Below, piece by piece: positions 5,310 through 5,352 of a DNA stretch of 5,352 nt. The DNA comes from Cyanobacteria bacterium UBA9579. GTDB taxonomy: Bacteria > Cyanobacteriota > Vampirovibrionia > Gastranaerophilales > UBA9579. The position numbers were made by a program, and so were the translations under genes. The notes below the pieces were generated by a model. The model was given only the letters and a program-made list of their open reading frames with translations, was not told the DNA's origin and searched no databases. The stretch lies in NCBI GenBank assembly GCA_003499585.1, contig DNSU01000146.1, positions 583 through 5,934 on the forward strand. Direction: 5' to 3'. Numbering within the stretch: the first letter of the stretch is position 1; every line of letters starts with the position of its first letter.

Positions 5310-5318
5310 ATTATATCA
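5310..5318 (-). promoter_or_regulatory. Extended -10 promoter of the RAYT gene
   Basis: Read on the minus strand, TGATATAAT (5318 to 5310) is a perfect extended -10 (TGnTATAAT). Only six bases separate it from the ATG at 5303, so initiation should fall at or next to the ATG. The -35 position (about 5333-5338) is inside the right REP palindrome and reads TTCTGC, a poor -35, which fits dependence on the extended -10. Confidence 0.6.
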
Positions 5319-5324
5319 GAATCT

Positions 5325-5352
5325 TTAATGGTGCAGAATTCTGCACCCTACA
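5325..5352 (-). repeat. Right REP element, inverted copy
   Basis: The same 18-base palindrome lies at 5330-5347 and is followed by CTAC (5348-5351), which is GTAG on the minus strand. All 28 bases are the exact reverse complement of 4717-4744. It lies 22 bases upstream of the RAYT start codon and covers the -35 position. It runs to the window edge. Confidence 0.85.

Larger units (their letters stand above)
4717..5352 (-). mobile_element. RAYT gene bracketed by two inverted REP elements
   Basis: The 636-base unit consists of a complete Y1 transposase gene between two 28-base sequences (4717-4744 and 5325-5352) that are exact reverse complements. Similarity continues imperfectly inwards (TAATCTGA at the left against the complement reading GATTCTGA at the right). 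The GTAG of each REP points outwards. This is the known arrangement of a RAYT flanked by its cognate REPs. The right REP ends at the window edge, so the element could extend further. It lies beyond the HEAT-like gene's terminator and interrupts nothing visible. Confidence 0.8.

Noticed and set aside
4717..5352. CRISPR array or classical DDE insertion sequence with terminal inverted repeats
   Set aside because: There are only two repeats, in inverted orientation and each internally palindromic, and the enzyme is a Y1/HUH transposase, so a REP/RAYT unit explains it better.

Overview
The window comes from an AT-rich bacterial chromosome, roughly one third G+C by eye, in which most genes are single units with their own intrinsic terminators. 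The bifunctional class A penicillin-binding protein shows a peptidoglycan-containing bacterium. The style, with low GC, a small ribbon-helix-helix regulator, a HEAT-like protein and a stand-alone RecB-like nuclease, would suit an uncultured gut lineage such as Gastranaerophilales/Melainabacteria. That placement is a guess, because no rRNA or marker gene is present.

Layout from left to right. Bases 1-28 are the terminator of a gene outside the window. Bases 171-2273 (+) encode a complete class A PBP, followed by an AT-only-looking 12-bp hairpin at 2302-2332. Bases 2410-2598 (+) encode a 62-residue ribbon-helix-helix (CopG/Arc-type) DNA-binding protein. Two near-identical direct repeats containing GGGGTAAA lie just in front of it, and a strong terminator follows at 2680-2715. 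The stretch 2599-2926 (328 bases) holds no convincing gene: it contains the 3' UTR and terminator of the regulator, an 8-bp inverted repeat, a perfect TATAAT, and a leader of about 125 nt. Bases 2927-3238 (+) encode a 103-residue protein I do not recognise; its start is fixed by a strong Shine-Dalgarno. It converges on, and overlaps by 4 bp, a 243-residue PD-(D/E)XK nuclease (3235-3966, -). The 252-base divergent intergenic region 3967-4218 holds short palindromes, a TTAAC direct repeat, a promoter candidate and a repeat-rich purine leader for a 130-residue HEAT-like protein (4219-4611, +), which ends with a clear terminator (4638-4664).

The right end, 4717-5352, is the most interesting part. 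It is a complete REP-associated tyrosine transposase (RAYT, Y1/HUH family; 4755-5303, -) bracketed by two 28-base sequences that are exact reverse complements of each other. Each contains a perfect 18-base palindrome, GGTGCAGAATTCTGCACC, immediately preceded by GTAG, which is the canonical signature of REP elements recognised by RAYTs. The promoter-proximal REP sits on the -35 position of an extended -10 promoter (TGATATAAT) that would start transcription almost at the ATG. This suggests a leaderless, possibly self-repressed transposase. The unit sits just beyond the terminator of the HEAT-like gene, so its arrival probably harmed nothing.

The other genes show no obvious shared pathway: cell-wall synthesis, a regulator, an unknown protein, a DNA nuclease and a protein-interaction scaffold.
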